A stretch of 35,165 nucleotides of DNA from Christensenella sp. UBA7703. GTDB taxonomy: Bacteria; Bacillota; Clostridia; Christensenellales; CAG-138. The notes under the pieces were generated by a model. That model searched no databases and was not told the origin of the DNA. It saw only the letters and a program-made list of their open reading frames with translations. The stretch covers positions 1 through 35,165 of the forward strand of contig DLGD01000003.1 of the NCBI GenBank assembly GCA_002482505.1, in the 5' to 3' direction. Numbering within the stretch: the first letter of the stretch is position 1; each line of letters starts with the position of its first letter. Made by a program: the position numbers and the translations under genes. Positions 8,592 through 17,225 of the stretch are shown piece by piece.

Positions 8592-10352
8592 TCAAGTAGT
8601 ATACTCCTTTAGGATGTCCGCAATCTGTGCGATCGTACTCTCCGAAAACACAGAGGCAAGCCCATTGCGCGCCAAAACATCACCGAGTGTTTCATACGAT
8701 TTCCGTGTGATAATGTTGAAATACGCATTCTTCGCCGACTCCATATCGCTCTGCGCGAGATCAAAGAGCTCTAACGCGGGCACCATGCTCACAGCGTAAC
8801 TGATATAGTACATCGGCGTTTGGAACGTATGCGAAATCAAAACCCATTCGGTCCCTTGATAACCATAGACCTGTTGCAGACCATATTCTTGTGAAAGCGA
8901 TGCGTAGAGATCATTCATTTGATCCAGTGTCATGTTTGGATTCTCGTATACATCCTGCTGAAACTCGTCCTCCATGCAGCCGGAGAGCAGCGCATACATG
9001 GAGTCAATCAGCGTTGCCGTGCGTGCCTGATCCGCTAGGTCTCCATAGAACCGATCAAAATCGCCAAACAGCAACAATACAAGCGCCTGCGCATCCACTT
9101 CGGCAAGATCGAGGCTGTCCCCTGCGGTATAGCCAACCACGGCGTTGTGATAGTAGTTTGTGAAGTGGCCAAGCTCGTGTAAAATGGTCGCAACATCGTC
9201 TGCCGAATCCGTCCAGTGCGCAAAGATAAACGGCGCCCGATAGTCCGCAATGTACGTGGTGAAGTTCGTGTCCATCTTCGTTGTGCTGTCGGTCACGTCA
9301 TAGAGCCGGTTTTGCAGCATATAGGTCACGGGCTCGCTCAAAAGGGGCGAAAACGCGTTTGCAGAAGAAGAAAGAGCGCTGAAAAACGCATCCTCTTCAA
9401 AATACGCAGCGCTAAGGTCGGACGTGTCGTTTTTTTCACTTGCCTTAATAAAAACCGGTGCGATATACCGTTTCACAGCAGCGTGCAACTGTCGCGCATC
9501 CTTCGGTGAATAGTCCCGCCCATAGGTTTCATAGCAATAGGTAGCATAGTCCGCATAGCCAAGCCGTTTGGCAATCTCTGCGCGCAGGGCGACCTGCTCC
9601 AGGAAGATTGGCCCCGCCTGCTTGTTAAGCGCGGCGCAATAGGCATCATAGAGGCGGTAATACTCCTCGCTACTGAGCGAAACATCGCTCATGATGTCTG
9701 CATATGACCAGCGGATCCCGTTATCAAACAGTGTAAATGTCGCATTGAGATTGTCATACTCCAACGTGAGCTTCTCTTCTCGATCCATAAGATCTTGAAT
9801 CGTCGATTCATCATAGGAGTCATCGTCGATGATGGCATCCACGTAGCCTTCGCCGAACGAATCGCGCGCCAGCTGCTGCGCCTCGCCGGAAGATTCAAAC
9901 AGCGCGGCGGAAACCGTCTGCATTTGCCCGTCCAGCTCAGAGAGCGCGGATTGCAGATAGGAGTATTCATCACGATAATACGTATCCGTAACATCAAATG
10001 CATACAGCAGATACACCAGCGAAAGCATGGAATCGGCATGGCTGTATTGCGTCTGGATTGCCTGATAGTCGGTAATCAGCTCTTCGGGATTCTTTCCTTT
10101 ATCGATGCCGTTTTGCAGATCGTCCATCGCAGCGAGCATGCCTTCCATATCCGGACGCTCATACTTCATCTCTGCAATCGTTACATCTTCATGCGAAATG
10201 TCTGGTAGAACCGGCGCGTTGATTGTAGCGCTCTGCACAGAGCCGCCTGCGGAGGACATAACGGAACCATCCCCAGTCGCGCAGGCAGCGAGGAGAAATA
10301 CAACCACGAGCGCGGCAAAAAGCGCTCCTTGTTTTGTTACACGTTTTATCAT
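8592..10352 (-). CDS. M3-like zinc oligopeptidase lipoprotein
   Basis: A predicted membrane-anchored extracellular metallopeptidase of 586 aa. The N-terminus is a lipoprotein signal peptide (MIKRVTKQG, hydrophobic stretch, lipobox LLAAC). The zinc motif is HELGH at residues 392-396, followed by LAEVDAQA, where the Glu is in the place of the third zinc ligand of M3-type peptidases. The overall length and the long helical N-terminal region fit that clan. There is no ribosome binding site before ATG 10352, but a perfect TATAAT ends 6 nt upstream of it, suggesting a leaderless mRNA. The substrate is probably small peptides. Confidence 0.85.
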   Translation of the reverse strand: MIKRVTKQGALFAALVVVFLLAACATGDGSVMSSAGGSVQSATINAPVLPDISHEDVTIAEMKYERPDMEGMLAAMDDLQNGIDKGKNPEELITDYQAIQTQYSHADSMLSLVYLLYAFDVTDTYYRDEYSYLQSALSELDGQMQTVSAALFESSGEAQQLARDSFGEGYVDAIIDDDSYDESTIQDLMDREEKLTLEYDNLNATFTLFDNGIRWSYADIMSDVSLSSEEYYRLYDAYCAALNKQAGPIFLEQVALRAEIAKRLGYADYATYCYETYGRDYSPKDARQLHAAVKRYIAPVFIKASEKNDTSDLSAAYFEEDAFFSALSSSANAFSPLLSEPVTYMLQNRLYDVTDSTTKMDTNFTTYIADYRAPFIFAHWTDSADDVATILHELGHFTNYYHNAVVGYTAGDSLDLAEVDAQALVLLLFGDFDRFYGDLADQARTATLIDSMYALLSGCMEDEFQQDVYENPNMTLDQMNDLYASLSQEYGLQQVYGYQGTEWVLISHTFQTPMYYISYAVSMVPALELFDLAQSDMESAKNAYFNIITRKSYETLGDVLARNGLASVFSESTIAQIADILKEYTT

Positions 10353-10358
10353 GTTTTT

Positions 10359-10364
10359 ATTATA
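10359..10364 (-). promoter_or_regulatory. -10 box of the peptidase gene, placed for a leaderless transcript
   Basis: TATAAT on the minus strand, with 6 nt to the A of the start codon. A normal transcription start would fall on or next to that A. The -35 region is weak (TGGGAA at 17 bp). Confidence 0.45.
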
Positions 10365-10562
10365 TTACACGGCTGTATCATTTCCCAGCAGAATTTTTTC
10401 AGCACATTGGTAATCTGTCGATTCAAAAAAGCAGTTCCTCTCCTATCGTTCTTATGATCAACGGTCAAATCAAACCAACTTGCCTTCGTGGATTTATACT
10501 GTTTTTTCACCCGTTTTTTTGTTGTAACTCTGGCTTTCTCTCGCAATACAAAGGGCTCTCTC

Positions 10563-10591
10563 TTGAATTCATCGCAAAATCATGGTATAAA
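10563..10591 (+). promoter_or_regulatory. Promoter for ddl-murF
   Basis: TTGAAT at 10563-10568, a 17-bp spacer and TATAAA at 10586-10591. The start codon of ddl is about 73 nt downstream. Confidence 0.65.
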
Positions 10592-10664
10592 CATAAGAAT
10601 GGTTTTGCCAAAGTAGCAAAAACCGTTTGATGCACCGATTCTCACATCGGAAAGGATACCGCAT

Positions 10665-11720
10665 ATGAACATTGTCGTACTCGCGGGCGGCCTCTCGCCA
10701 GAACGCGACGTTTCTCTTTCTACCGGAACCATGGTAACCAACGCCCTTCGCAAAAAAGGGCATAACGCTATTTTAGTCGATCTTTTTTTTGGCATAGAGA
10801 AGCTACCCAACCCGATTGAGCAGGCGTTTGCGGTCAGCGGCATGCTGCCGCCTTTCTCCGTTCCGGAAGCGGAGCCAAACCTCGACGATGTACGCCGCGC
10901 GCGAAAAAGCGGCTTTTCGGAGCAGATCGGAAACGGTGTATTGGAGCTTTGCCGCGCGGCCGATCTTGCGTTTCTTGCGCTGCATGGCGGTGTTGGCGAA
11001 AACGGCAGCCTGCAATCGTTCTTCGACCTTTGCGGAATCAAACACACTGGCAGCCCGTCGATTGGTTGCGCACTGGCGATGGACAAAGCCGTCAGCAAGT
11101 CGCTTTTGCGCAGCGAAGGCGTCCTCACCGCAGATTGGGCGGTTGCGCGAAAGGGTATCCCCTTCGACACCGCGCATTTCCCAATCCCCTGCGTGGTCAA
11201 GCCCAACAGCGGCGGCTCCAGCATCGGGGTCGTCATCGTGAAGGAACGCGAAGCGCTTGCCCCCGCCATCGAGGCCGGGTTTGCGTTGGAAGACGAGTTG
11301 ATCATGGAAGAATACATCCACGGCATGGAGCTTTCCGCAGGCATCCTTGGCAGCAGTGAAGAATGTGTTGCTCTCCCGCTGATCGAGATCGTCCCAAAAC
11401 ATGGGTTTTATGATTATCAGCACAAATATCAATCCGGCTGGACGGACGAAATTGTACCCGCGCGCATCTCGCCGGAACTCACGCAAAAGGTGCAGTCGCT
11501 TGCAATACAGGCTTATCGCGCGCTTAAACTCGGCGTTTATGCGCGAATCGATTTTCTGCTCACTGCGGAAGGCGAAGCATATTGTCTGGAGGCAAATACT
11601 CTGCCAGGCATGACCCCGACAAGCCTGCTTCCGCAGGAAGCGGCGCACTACGGACTGGACTATCCCGCGCTCTGCGAGGAAATCGTAAACCTCTCACTCA
11701 AGCGGTATGAACTTGCATGA
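10665..11720 (+). CDS. ddl: D-alanine--D-alanine ligase
   Basis: Joins two D-Ala with ATP to give the D-Ala-D-Ala end of the peptidoglycan precursor; cytoplasmic. The 351-aa sequence has the ATP-grasp landmarks LAGGLSPERDVSLSTG at the N-terminus, LHGGVGENG, the VVKPNSGGSSIGV loop near residues 178-190, EEYIHGMELSAG, and the metal/phosphate site ARIDFLLTAEGEAYCLEANTLPGMT. A GGAAAGG ribosome site precedes ATG 10665. Its stop overlaps the murF start by 4 nt (ATGA), so the two are translationally coupled and their products act in consecutive steps. Confidence 0.95.
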   Translation: MNIVVLAGGLSPERDVSLSTGTMVTNALRKKGHNAILVDLFFGIEKLPNPIEQAFAVSGMLPPFSVPEAEPNLDDVRRARKSGFSEQIGNGVLELCRAADLAFLALHGGVGENGSLQSFFDLCGIKHTGSPSIGCALAMDKAVSKSLLRSEGVLTADWAVARKGIPFDTAHFPIPCVVKPNSGGSSIGVVIVKEREALAPAIEAGFALEDELIMEEYIHGMELSAGILGSSEECVALPLIEIVPKHGFYDYQHKYQSGWTDEIVPARISPELTQKVQSLAIQAYRALKLGVYARIDFLLTAEGEAYCLEANTLPGMTPTSLLPQEAAHYGLDYPALCEEIVNLSLKRYELA

Positions 11721-13072
11721 AAACCTATCTGTTTTCTGAAATCGCCTCCGCTTGCGGCGGCGCATACTACGGCGATCCCGCACTGTTAAATCAGGCAGTC
11801 AGCGGTATCGTCATCAACAGCGAACTTGCAAAACCGGGTTCGCTGTTTATCGCCATCCACGGCGAAAAGCACGATGGGCACACATTCATTCCCGCCGCGC
11901 GGGAGAAGGGTGCTTCTCTTATCCTGTGCGACCACGCATTGGAAAATGAGCCATACCTTCTTGTTCCGGATACCCTCAAAGCCATGCATGCCATTGCCAA
12001 GAGTTACCGCAATAAATTTACGATTCCTGTGATTGGACTTACCGGCAGCGCGGGCAAAACCTCAACAAAAGACATCGTCGCATCAACGCTTTCTGAAAAA
12101 TTCAACGTGATGAAGACGCAGGGCAACCTGAATAATGAAACCGGAGCCGCACTGACGATCTTCACGCTTGAAGATGCGCACGAGGTTGCTGTCGTCGAAA
12201 TGGGGACCAATCATTTTGGCGAAATCGGGCGCATCGCAGCTTTTGTTCAGCCGGATTACTGCCTCTTCACCAACATCGGTCTGGCGCATATCGAAAACTT
12301 CGGCACGCGTGAAGGCATCTTTCGGGGTAAAACCGAGATGCTGCCCTATATGCGCGCAGGCGGACGCATCATCGCAAACGGTGACGACTGCATGCTTTGC
12401 GGGATTCCGGGTGCTCTGCTCTATGGCCTTGGCGAATCATGCGCCGTGCGCGGAACGCAGGTAGAAGACCTGATCCTGCGCGGCATGCGCTTTACGGCAA
12501 ACGATGGAGAAAAGCACTGCCGCATGCATGTGCCTGCGCTCGGCGTGCATTCGGTTTATAATGCGCTTGCCGCCGTCTCCTGCGGTCTGCTGCTCGGCAT
12601 GGAGTTGAGCGAGATTGCCGCCGGAATCGAAACCTATCAGCCTCTGCACGGACGGATGAATGTACACGAACTGCCGCGCTACACCGTCATCGACGACACC
12701 TATAACGCAAACCCGACCTCGATGAAAGCCTCGCTCGATGTGCTGGTGAAATGCTCCGGCAGGCGTGTCGCTATCCTTGGCGATATGCGGGAGCTCGGCG
12801 TTTCCGCGCCCCAGATGCACGAGGATATCGGGCGCTATGCCGCGTCTCTCGGCATCGAGCGCATTCTCTGTGTCGGCAAAGAAAGCCTGCACATGTTCCG
12901 CGCCGCAAAGGAGATGTCGGCCGATTGCGCAGACTATTTTGAAACGCAGGATGCGCTGCTCTCCGATCTGCCAAAGCTTGTTCGTGAAGGAGACGTAATC
13001 CTCGTGAAAGCCTCGCGCGGGATGTATCTGGAAAAGACGGTCGAGCAGCTTCTTGCCCTGGCCAACGGATAG
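11717..13072 (+). CDS. murF: UDP-N-acetylmuramoyl-tripeptide--D-alanyl-D-alanine ligase
   Basis: Adds the D-Ala-D-Ala made by Ddl to UDP-MurNAc-tripeptide. The 451-aa protein has the Mur ligase P-loop GLTGSAGKTSTKD near residues 111-123 and GNLNNETGAALTIF after it. The central domain contains EMGTNHFGEIG and NIGLAHIENFGTREGI. The C-terminal domain contains HGRMNVHELPRYTVIDDTYNANPTSM, a MurF hallmark, and ILGDMRELG. It shares 4 nt with ddl and is closed by a terminator. Confidence 0.95.
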   Translation: MKTYLFSEIASACGGAYYGDPALLNQAVSGIVINSELAKPGSLFIAIHGEKHDGHTFIPAAREKGASLILCDHALENEPYLLVPDTLKAMHAIAKSYRNKFTIPVIGLTGSAGKTSTKDIVASTLSEKFNVMKTQGNLNNETGAALTIFTLEDAHEVAVVEMGTNHFGEIGRIAAFVQPDYCLFTNIGLAHIENFGTREGIFRGKTEMLPYMRAGGRIIANGDDCMLCGIPGALLYGLGESCAVRGTQVEDLILRGMRFTANDGEKHCRMHVPALGVHSVYNALAAVSCGLLLGMELSEIAAGIETYQPLHGRMNVHELPRYTVIDDTYNANPTSMKASLDVLVKCSGRRVAILGDMRELGVSAPQMHEDIGRYAASLGIERILCVGKESLHMFRAAKEMSADCADYFETQDALLSDLPKLVREGDVILVKASRGMYLEKTVEQLLALANG

Positions 13073-13093
13073 CACAAAACTCAATATAATAAA

Positions 13094-13130
13094 AAAGCCC
13101 GCGCGGTAGAGTAACCGTTCGGGCTTTGTT
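13094..13130. terminator. Bidirectional terminator after murF
   Basis: AAAGCCCG (13094-13101) pairs with CGGGCTTT (13120-13127), with an inner CGGT/ACCG stem. A-rich sequence on the left and T-rich on the right allow use by murF and by the convergent DUF47 gene. Confidence 0.8.
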
Positions 13131-13153
13131 CTTATATTGATTTTGAGTATGGA

Positions 13154-13780
13154 TTAGCTGTTCTTCATCACGACGAGTTCGACGCTCTCCATCACGTCTT
13201 CGCAGGCGTCACAGCAGGCTTCCATCCAGTCAAAGAGCTTGGTCCACGTGATGCGCTCCAGCGATTCCGCGTTCTCGCAATAAAGCCTGCGCATCGCGGC
13301 GCAATAGAGACGGTCCCCTTGCTCTTCATAATCGTTGACTTTCACGATGGCTGACGCCAAACGATCACTGTTTTTCTGGAACCCGGGCAGTTCCTTCAGC
13401 GCATCGCGCGATTCATAGCAGCACTGCTTGATGATCGATGCAAACTCCAGCGCTTCATGTCGCATGGATTTCGCGTTATACATAAACATCTTACGCACAA
13501 CGTCCTCAATGAAGTCTGTCACGTTGTCAATCTGCTGCAGGAGCAGGATGATGTCTTCGCGCTCGATGGGCGTGATAAACTCTTTGGCAAGCTTCTGCAT
13601 GAGCTTGTGTTTGTTCAGGTCTGCTTCATGCTCAATTGCGTGAATCTCTTCAATCTGCTCGCCCAGTTTCTCGGGATCATAATGTTCCACCAGATTTTCC
13701 AGATATTCCGCTGCCTTGCATGCGCTATCCATGCCAAGAACAAAACCTTCGAAGTATTCGTTAGTGTGATGCTTTTTCAT
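13154..13780 (-). CDS. DUF47 (PhoU-like) phosphate transport regulator
   Basis: A 208-aa, all-helical, acidic protein of the DUF47/PhoU-like family that usually accompanies PiT transporters and is thought to control them. Typical elements are YLENLVEHYDPEKLGEQIEEIHAIEHEADLNKH (about residues 25-58) and TPIEREDIILLLQQIDNVTDFIEDV (about 70-95), which include the Glu/Asp positions that bind metal clusters in PhoU-like folds. AGGAG precedes ATG 13780. It lies 61 nt downstream of the PiT gene on the same strand, so it is the second gene of that operon. Confidence 0.9.
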   Translation of the reverse strand: MKKHHTNEYFEGFVLGMDSACKAAEYLENLVEHYDPEKLGEQIEEIHAIEHEADLNKHKLMQKLAKEFITPIEREDIILLLQQIDNVTDFIEDVVRKMFMYNAKSMRHEALEFASIIKQCCYESRDALKELPGFQKNSDRLASAIVKVNDYEEQGDRLYCAAMRRLYCENAESLERITWTKLFDWMEACCDACEDVMESVELVVMKNS

Positions 13781-13841
13781 CGTTATTCTCTCCTTCTATC
13801 GCTCGATTAAACCTTGATGGCCGCCTGCTCCGCCACAATAA

Positions 13842-14894
13842 TTAGAAGATGGCGAGGAACAATTTCACCATTAAAAAACCAACCAGTCCGCAGCAGGGGA
13901 ACGTGAGCACCCATGCGTAGACCATCTCTTTGACGACAGCCATGTTCACGGTGCTGAGTCTTTTGCTGGCTCCGGCACCCATGATAGCGGTCGTTTTCGT
14001 GTGCGTGGTGCTGACAGGGATCCCTGTCAAAGAAGACAGCAGCAGGCATCCTGCAGCCGCAATATCCGCCGAAAACCCTTGGTATTTTTCAAGCTTGACC
14101 ATGTCCATGCCAACGGCTTTGATGATGCGAAGCCCGCCGACGGATGTGCCAAGAGACATGACCAGAGAACAGAGAATCATGAGCCAGATGGGAATCGTAA
14201 ACGTATTGACATCCGTCTGTCCGCCGGCAAGAAATGTACCGAGCAGAAACACGCCAATGAACTTCTGCCCGTCCTGCGCGCCGTGCATAAACGCCATCGC
14301 CGCGCTGCCGGCAATCTGCCCTCGCCGAAAGAATCGGTCGGCCTTTCGCCGCTCCATTCGCTTAAACAGCAGGGCCATGAGTTTTGTTGTACCAAAGCCC
14401 ATTACAAAGCCGAGTACGGACGAGAGCACAAGCCCGTAGATGACCTTCATCCATGCTCCGCCGTTGATGCCTCCAAATCCATTCTGAATCGCAACCGCCG
14501 CACCCGAGATGCCGGCAATCAGCGCGTGGCTTTCGCTGGTTGGAATTCCGAAATACCAGGCGATGGTCGCCCACAGTACGATGGCAAACATGCCCGCGCA
14601 GAGCGCAATGGTCGCATCTCCCGCGTTAGAGCCGAAATCGACCATGTTGTAGATTGTCTGCGCAACGGTCGCGTTGAGCAGCGTCATCACAAACACGCCG
14701 AGGAAATTGAACACCGCCGCCATCATAATTGCTGCGCGCGGGCTCATGGAGCGCGTCGAGATGCAGGTAGCAATCGCGTTTGGCGCATCCGTCCAGCCGT
14801 TGACGAGAATAACGCCCAACGTCAGCGCAACGGTAACCATCAGCGCCGGGTTGGACGTAAGCCGCGTCAGAAAATCTGTAAATGTAATCGTCAT
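13842..14894 (-). CDS. pit: PiT family inorganic phosphate transporter
   Basis: An integral membrane phosphate permease of 350 aa driven by an ion gradient. It has the duplicated PiT signature: GWTDAPNAIATCISTRSMSPRAA near residues 32-54 and GIPVSTTHTKTTAIMGAG in the C-terminal half, with FGIPTSESHALIAG in the first repeat. Eight to ten hydrophobic segments are visible. ATG 14894 is preceded by AGGGAG at a longish distance. It is followed by the DUF47 gene, the standard pairing. Confidence 0.92.
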   Translation of the reverse strand: MTITFTDFLTRLTSNPALMVTVALTLGVILVNGWTDAPNAIATCISTRSMSPRAAIMMAAVFNFLGVFVMTLLNATVAQTIYNMVDFGSNAGDATIALCAGMFAIVLWATIAWYFGIPTSESHALIAGISGAAVAIQNGFGGINGGAWMKVIYGLVLSSVLGFVMGFGTTKLMALLFKRMERRKADRFFRRGQIAGSAAMAFMHGAQDGQKFIGVFLLGTFLAGGQTDVNTFTIPIWLMILCSLVMSLGTSVGGLRIIKAVGMDMVKLEKYQGFSADIAAAGCLLLSSLTGIPVSTTHTKTTAIMGAGASKRLSTVNMAVVKEMVYAWVLTFPCCGLVGFLMVKLFLAIF

Positions 14895-15205
14895 CCTTTG
14901 CTATTCTCCCTGAATTGGGCGATTTGGGCAGAATGCCAACTTTCACCCAATATAAGATTTAACATTAATCCATTACATACTTTACATTATTTTTGCAATT
15001 GTTTGCACATTATCAAGTATATTTTACATTTTATATTATTCTGGCGTTTTGGTCTAGCGGAAGATTTGATTTCTTCCGTCTGGAACGTCCTCCCAAATTG
15101 AAACGTGTTTCGCGTTCGATCATTGCATAAAAAAACAGGCGGGAGTTTCCCCGCCTGAATGATATCCATTCTGTCCGAACCAAAAACCCGCATAAAAATC
15201 GCGCG
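14895..15205 (-). other. Region upstream of the PiT operon
   Basis: A 311-base gap. It has an AT-rich stretch (14950-15050) with several TTAACA/TTTACA-like hexamers and minus-strand TATACT and TTGATA boxes that could form the pit promoter, plus the aldolase terminator (15129-15157). No gene is seen. Confidence 0.5.
15129..15157 (-). terminator. Terminator of the aldolase-like gene
   Basis: On the minus strand CAGGCGGG (15157-15150) pairs with CCCGCCTG (15143-15136) around a 6-nt loop and is followed by a run of seven T. It lies about 50 nt after the stop at 15206. Confidence 0.88.
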
Positions 15206-16495
15206 TTATTCCAGATGAAACGTCGTCTTGAGCGCTTGAATTTCCCCTTCGCTTAGGAAGATAACCTTTCCCGCGTCACGCGCTACAAGTATGGATGCCG
15301 CCGTTGCTTCCGCGACCTCCAGACGATCCAGCGCGGTAAAGAGCGACGCACCCGTGGTCACAATTCGGCAGTTTTCAAACAGCACGACAGGCGTTTTTTC
15401 GGAAAAGAGCGCGGCATTTGCACCCGGATCGCCCAAAAAGTCTTCCATTGGGCGCGTCGGCACTGAGCGGAGCATATAGTAGCTCTCCGGCACGGTGGAG
15501 GTTTCAAATCGCTCTTTTGCGCTGGCAAACGCGGCAACATTTGCCGGGGCGGCAGAAAACACCGCGTGGATGGATGCGTGCTGTTTGTAGATTGCCGCGT
15601 GCAGCGCGCTTTCCGCCGCGGGTTGCTTGCCCGCCTCCGCCGCGAAGTTTCGAACGAGAACGAGGTCGTTCTCCTCCAGCAAGGCATTGTCCATTCCCTC
15701 CGGTGTCACGAGGAATGAGTCCGCATCCACACGCGCGCTGCAAACGCCGCTTGCGCCAAACAAAAGCGCATGTTCGCACCCTCTGCGGAGCTTTTGCACC
15801 ATCTCGGCACGAATCTCCTGTTCCCGTTCGCCGACGGTATGCCGGATCATCGGTTGATAGTCCGGTGCTTTTTGCGCATTCCAGCGCGTGAGCTGTTCCC
15901 CCGTTACCGCGCGCGGTTCGCCGAGTTTCCGTGAAAGCAAGTCGAGCTTTGCCGAGAATTCAATCGTCTCAAAGAGCTGGTACGCCACCAACAGGTTCTC
16001 TCCGCCGACGCATACGCCGTGGTTTTCAAGAAACACGACATCCGCGCCCTTTGAGAACTCCGCAAACATGTTTTCGCCGAGTTCCGGGCTGCCCATCATG
16101 GCATATTTGGATAAGCGCATGTTCTTGCAGCGCGAAAGCGTATCCGGCAGAAGATCCACGCGCGGCAGCGTCCGCGTCAGAGAAAAAGCGATGCAAAACA
16201 CCGGATGCGCATGCACAACGGCGCGAAAATCCGGCCTGGCGCGATAGGTTGCGCGGTGGAAGAAGATCTCGCTGGAAGGCTCATGCTTGCCCGTGAATGA
16301 GCCGTCGGGATGCACGCAGACGATGTCCTCGTGCGTAAGGCTGCCTTTGTCATACCCTTTTGGAGTAATCCAGATGTCTCCGTTTTCATCCAGCATGGAG
16401 ATGTTCCCGCCGGTTGCCGTGGTCAGACCACGGTCATAAACACGACGCATGACAGAGGCGATCTGCTCCGCCGGGGATTGGTTGAAGAATTTCAT
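15206..16495 (-). CDS. Class II aldolase/adducin-like protein with two tandem domains
   Basis: A 429-aa protein made of two class II aldolase (AraD/FucA-type) domains. The first (about residues 5-190) is complete, with GGNIS, SSEIFFH (Glu76), the zinc pair in VVHAHP (His95, His97) and the third zinc His159 in LENHGV, so it could act as a sugar-phosphate aldolase or epimerase. The second (about 225-425) aligns in the same order, but the zinc positions read FSAAP and FENCR, so all three His are lost while the Glu is kept. The usual family member is about 220 aa. It forms its own unit between terminators, next to the tRNA and the sugar importer. Substrate unknown. Confidence 0.85.
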   Translation of the reverse strand: MKFFNQSPAEQIASVMRRVYDRGLTTATGGNISMLDENGDIWITPKGYDKGSLTHEDIVCVHPDGSFTGKHEPSSEIFFHRATYRARPDFRAVVHAHPVFCIAFSLTRTLPRVDLLPDTLSRCKNMRLSKYAMMGSPELGENMFAEFSKGADVVFLENHGVCVGGENLLVAYQLFETIEFSAKLDLLSRKLGEPRAVTGEQLTRWNAQKAPDYQPMIRHTVGEREQEIRAEMVQKLRRGCEHALLFGASGVCSARVDADSFLVTPEGMDNALLEENDLVLVRNFAAEAGKQPAAESALHAAIYKQHASIHAVFSAAPANVAAFASAKERFETSTVPESYYMLRSVPTRPMEDFLGDPGANAALFSEKTPVVLFENCRIVTTGASLFTALDRLEVAEATAASILVARDAGKVIFLSEGEIQALKTTFHLE

Positions 16496-16543
16496 AATGG
16501 TGCGGTTTCTACTTTCTGTTCTGTTTATACTTTGGTTTGTTTG

Positions 16544-16572
16544 ATTATATCACGGGCAAGACCGTTTGTCTT
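16544..16572 (-). promoter_or_regulatory. Promoter for the aldolase-like gene
   Basis: On the minus strand an extended -10, TGATATAAT (TATAAT at 16544-16549), lies 17 bp from AAGACA (16567-16572). The start codon is about 48 nt downstream. Confidence 0.5.
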
Positions 16573-16670
16573 TGAATGTCACTCTTTTCGCTTCCCGGCG
16601 ACACAATAGTTCCCGCAAAAAAATCATGCTCCTGTTCGCCGGAAATCCTTGTAAAGACGTTTGGGAAGTG

Positions 16671-16699
16671 TTGACATTTCGCCTGCCAAATGCTATCAT
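16671..16699 (+). promoter_or_regulatory. Strong promoter for tRNA-Pro
   Basis: A perfect -35 TTGACA at 16671-16676, a 17-bp spacer and TATCAT at 16694-16699. The mature tRNA begins 12 nt after the -10. Confidence 0.85.
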
Positions 16700-16711
16700 A
16701 AACAACGCCGT

Positions 16712-16788
16712 CTGGGTGTAGCGCAGTTTGGTAGCGTGCTTGACTGGGGGTCAAGAGGCCGAAGGTTCAAATCCTTTCACCCAGACCA
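16712..16788 (+). tRNA. tRNA-Pro, anticodon GGG
   Basis: A 77-nt cloverleaf with CCA encoded. The acceptor stem CTGGGTG pairs with CACCCAG, followed by discriminator A and CCA. The D arm is GCGC...GCGT with GGTAG in the loop. The anticodon arm CTTGA-CTGGGGG-TCAAG gives anticodon GGG. The T arm is GAAGG-TTCAAAT-CCTTT. It has its own promoter and terminator, so it is a single-gene unit. Confidence 0.95.
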
Positions 16789-16789
16789 A

Positions 16790-16823
16790 AAAAGCCCCGC
16801 GACAGGAATGTTGCGGGGCTTTT
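16790..16823. terminator. Terminator shared by tRNA-Pro and the RidA operon
   Basis: AAAAGCCCCGC (16790-16800) pairs perfectly with GCGGGGCTTTT (16813-16823). The stem continues GACA/TGTT to a GGAA tetraloop. It has a T-tract on both strands and separates the tRNA from the convergent ridA. Confidence 0.92.
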
Positions 16824-16831
16824 GCTTGCCT

Positions 16832-17212
16832 TTAGGCGGACGTGTCACCCATGACTTGTACCCGGTTTTCGAGCGCTGCCGTCACGACGATTTCAATAAG
16901 GCAGCGCTGATTTGCCATCTGTGCGCCGACGCAGGCTCGAGCCGGCGCGCATCCTTGTGTAATCCATGCATCCCACACTTCGTTAAACGCGGGCAGATTG
17001 CCCATGTCCGATAGATAGATCATAGCGCTGAGAATCTGGCTCTTATCGGAGCCACAGAGCAATAGTAACCGCTCAATGATGGCGAGTGTATCCTCCGCCT
17101 GCGCGTGTATTCCTTCACGCTGCGTACAGATCTGCCCGCCGATATAGACCGTATTTCCGTGTACAACCACATCACTCATCCTGCGGTCCTGCTCAAAGCG
17201 TAGTATATCCAT
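16832..17212 (-). CDS. RidA family protein (YjgF/YER057c/UK114)
   Basis: A 126-aa small enzyme of the RidA family, whose best-known members hydrolyse reactive enamine/imine intermediates; this subgroup is not firmly assigned. Family features include HGNTVYIGGQIC (strand and Gly-rich turn), AQAEDTLAIIERLLLLCG, and SDMGNLPAFNEVWDAWI. CAPARACVGAQMA holds the Arg that binds the carboxylate in canonical RidA, and LIEIVVTAA provides the usual Glu. ATG 17212 has GGAGAGG just upstream; the frame opens earlier without support. It follows the YhcH-family gene by 13 nt as last gene of the importer operon. Confidence 0.88.
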   Translation of the reverse strand: MDILRFEQDRRMSDVVVHGNTVYIGGQICTQREGIHAQAEDTLAIIERLLLLCGSDKSQILSAMIYLSDMGNLPAFNEVWDAWITQGCAPARACVGAQMANQRCLIEIVVTAALENRVQVMGDTSA

Positions 17213-17225
17213 ATTCACCTCTCCG

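Larger units (their letters stand above)
10353..10664. other. Divergent region between the peptidase gene and ddl
   Basis: A 312-base gap with no gene that I can support. It contains the minus-strand -10 of the peptidase gene at the left end and the ddl promoter at 10563-10591. Confidence 0.6.

Noticed and set aside
16712..16788. tRNA-Pro as integration site of a mobile element
   Set aside because: There is no integrase gene and no repeat of the tRNA 3' end within the window; the flanks are ordinary operons.
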